From positions 1 to 16,171 of the forward strand of contig CAJXFJ010000003.1 of NCBI GenBank assembly GCA_913052515.1: 16,171 nucleotides of DNA, in the 5' to 3' direction. The DNA comes from an uncultured Flavobacteriales bacterium (lineage in GTDB: Bacteria; Bacteroidota; Bacteroidia; Flavobacteriales; Vicingaceae). Shown here one piece after another: positions 16,138 through 16,171 of the stretch. How positions within the stretch are numbered: the stretch's first letter is position 1; each line of letters starts with the position of its first letter. The notes under the pieces are model-generated. The model worked only from the letters and a program-made list of their open reading frames with translations. It had not been told where the DNA came from and did no database searches. The position numbers were made by a program, and so were the translations under genes.

Positions 16138-16171
16138 TGAAAAGATTATTTGTAGCTGCTATTTCAGCAGG
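16138..16171 (+). CDS. Start of an unidentified gene, cut by the window end
   Basis: An ATG at 16138 opens a frame that runs to the window end and encodes MKRLFVAAISA. A basic start followed by hydrophobic residues looks like the beginning of a signal peptide or membrane segment. A -7-like sequence lies 19 nt upstream, and the region between it and the divergent lipoprotein gene is free of other genes. Eleven codons are too few to name a product. Confidence 0.5.

Noticed and set aside
1..16171. Mobile element, CRISPR, toxin-antitoxin, phage or biosynthetic cluster
   Set aside because: No transposase, integrase, repeat array, tRNA or clustered accessory gene was seen; all intergenic gaps are short and filled with core-type genes.

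Overview
The window is ordinary chromosomal core sequence of a low-GC member of the Bacteroidota, most likely a Flavobacteriales-type marine or freshwater organism. The evidence is two secreted proteins with a C-terminal type IX secretion (T9SS) type A sorting domain, Bacteroidota-style TAnnTTTG promoter elements, little Shine-Dalgarno signal, and typical Bacteroidota versions of ValRS, PPK1, Ddl, MeaB and a PASTA protein. No mobile element, CRISPR array, tRNA, rRNA or defence system is visible. Gene density is very high; the longest gene-free stretch is the 127-nt divergent promoter region at 10735-10861.

Layout. (1) 122-8096, plus strand: valS (valyl-tRNA synthetase), ppk1 (polyphosphate kinase), a short ppx/gppA-type exopolyphosphatase and a secreted SGNH/GDSL hydrolase with a T9SS tail. 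ppk1 and ppx form a polyphosphate make/break pair. (2) 8097-10734, minus strand: a tight three-gene operon read ddl -> O-methyltransferase -> meaB, with 3-nt and 4-nt gaps; meaB starts with TTG. (3) 10735-10861: a divergent promoter region in which the two outward-facing promoters carry mirrored copies of nearly the same 20-bp sequence. (4) 10862-14954, plus strand: a membrane-anchored protein with three PASTA domains, a large T9SS-secreted protein and an RluD-type pseudouridine synthase. Both junctions are TAATG stop/start overlaps. (5) 14956-16026, minus strand: a 67-aa DUF2892/YgaP-like membrane protein and a lipoprotein with NlpE-like and META domains, separated by 69 nt that contain a CRP/FNR-like dyad. 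(6) From 16138 a new plus-strand gene begins and is cut by the window end.

How the parts fit. Ddl makes the D-Ala-D-Ala dipeptide of peptidoglycan, and PASTA domains are known as peptidoglycan-binding modules. The mirrored promoters suggest that the ddl operon and the PASTA/T9SS/rluD operon are co-regulated, which would connect cell-wall precursor synthesis with an envelope protein and a secreted protein of unknown role. Two convergent gene pairs (8096/8097 and 14954/14956) meet with 0 and 1 nt between stop codons, so transcription must end inside the opposing gene. I see no obviously new biological system. The best leads are the mirrored divergent promoter, the CRP/FNR-like dyad upstream of the DUF2892 gene, and the translationally coupled PASTA-T9SS-RluD operon.
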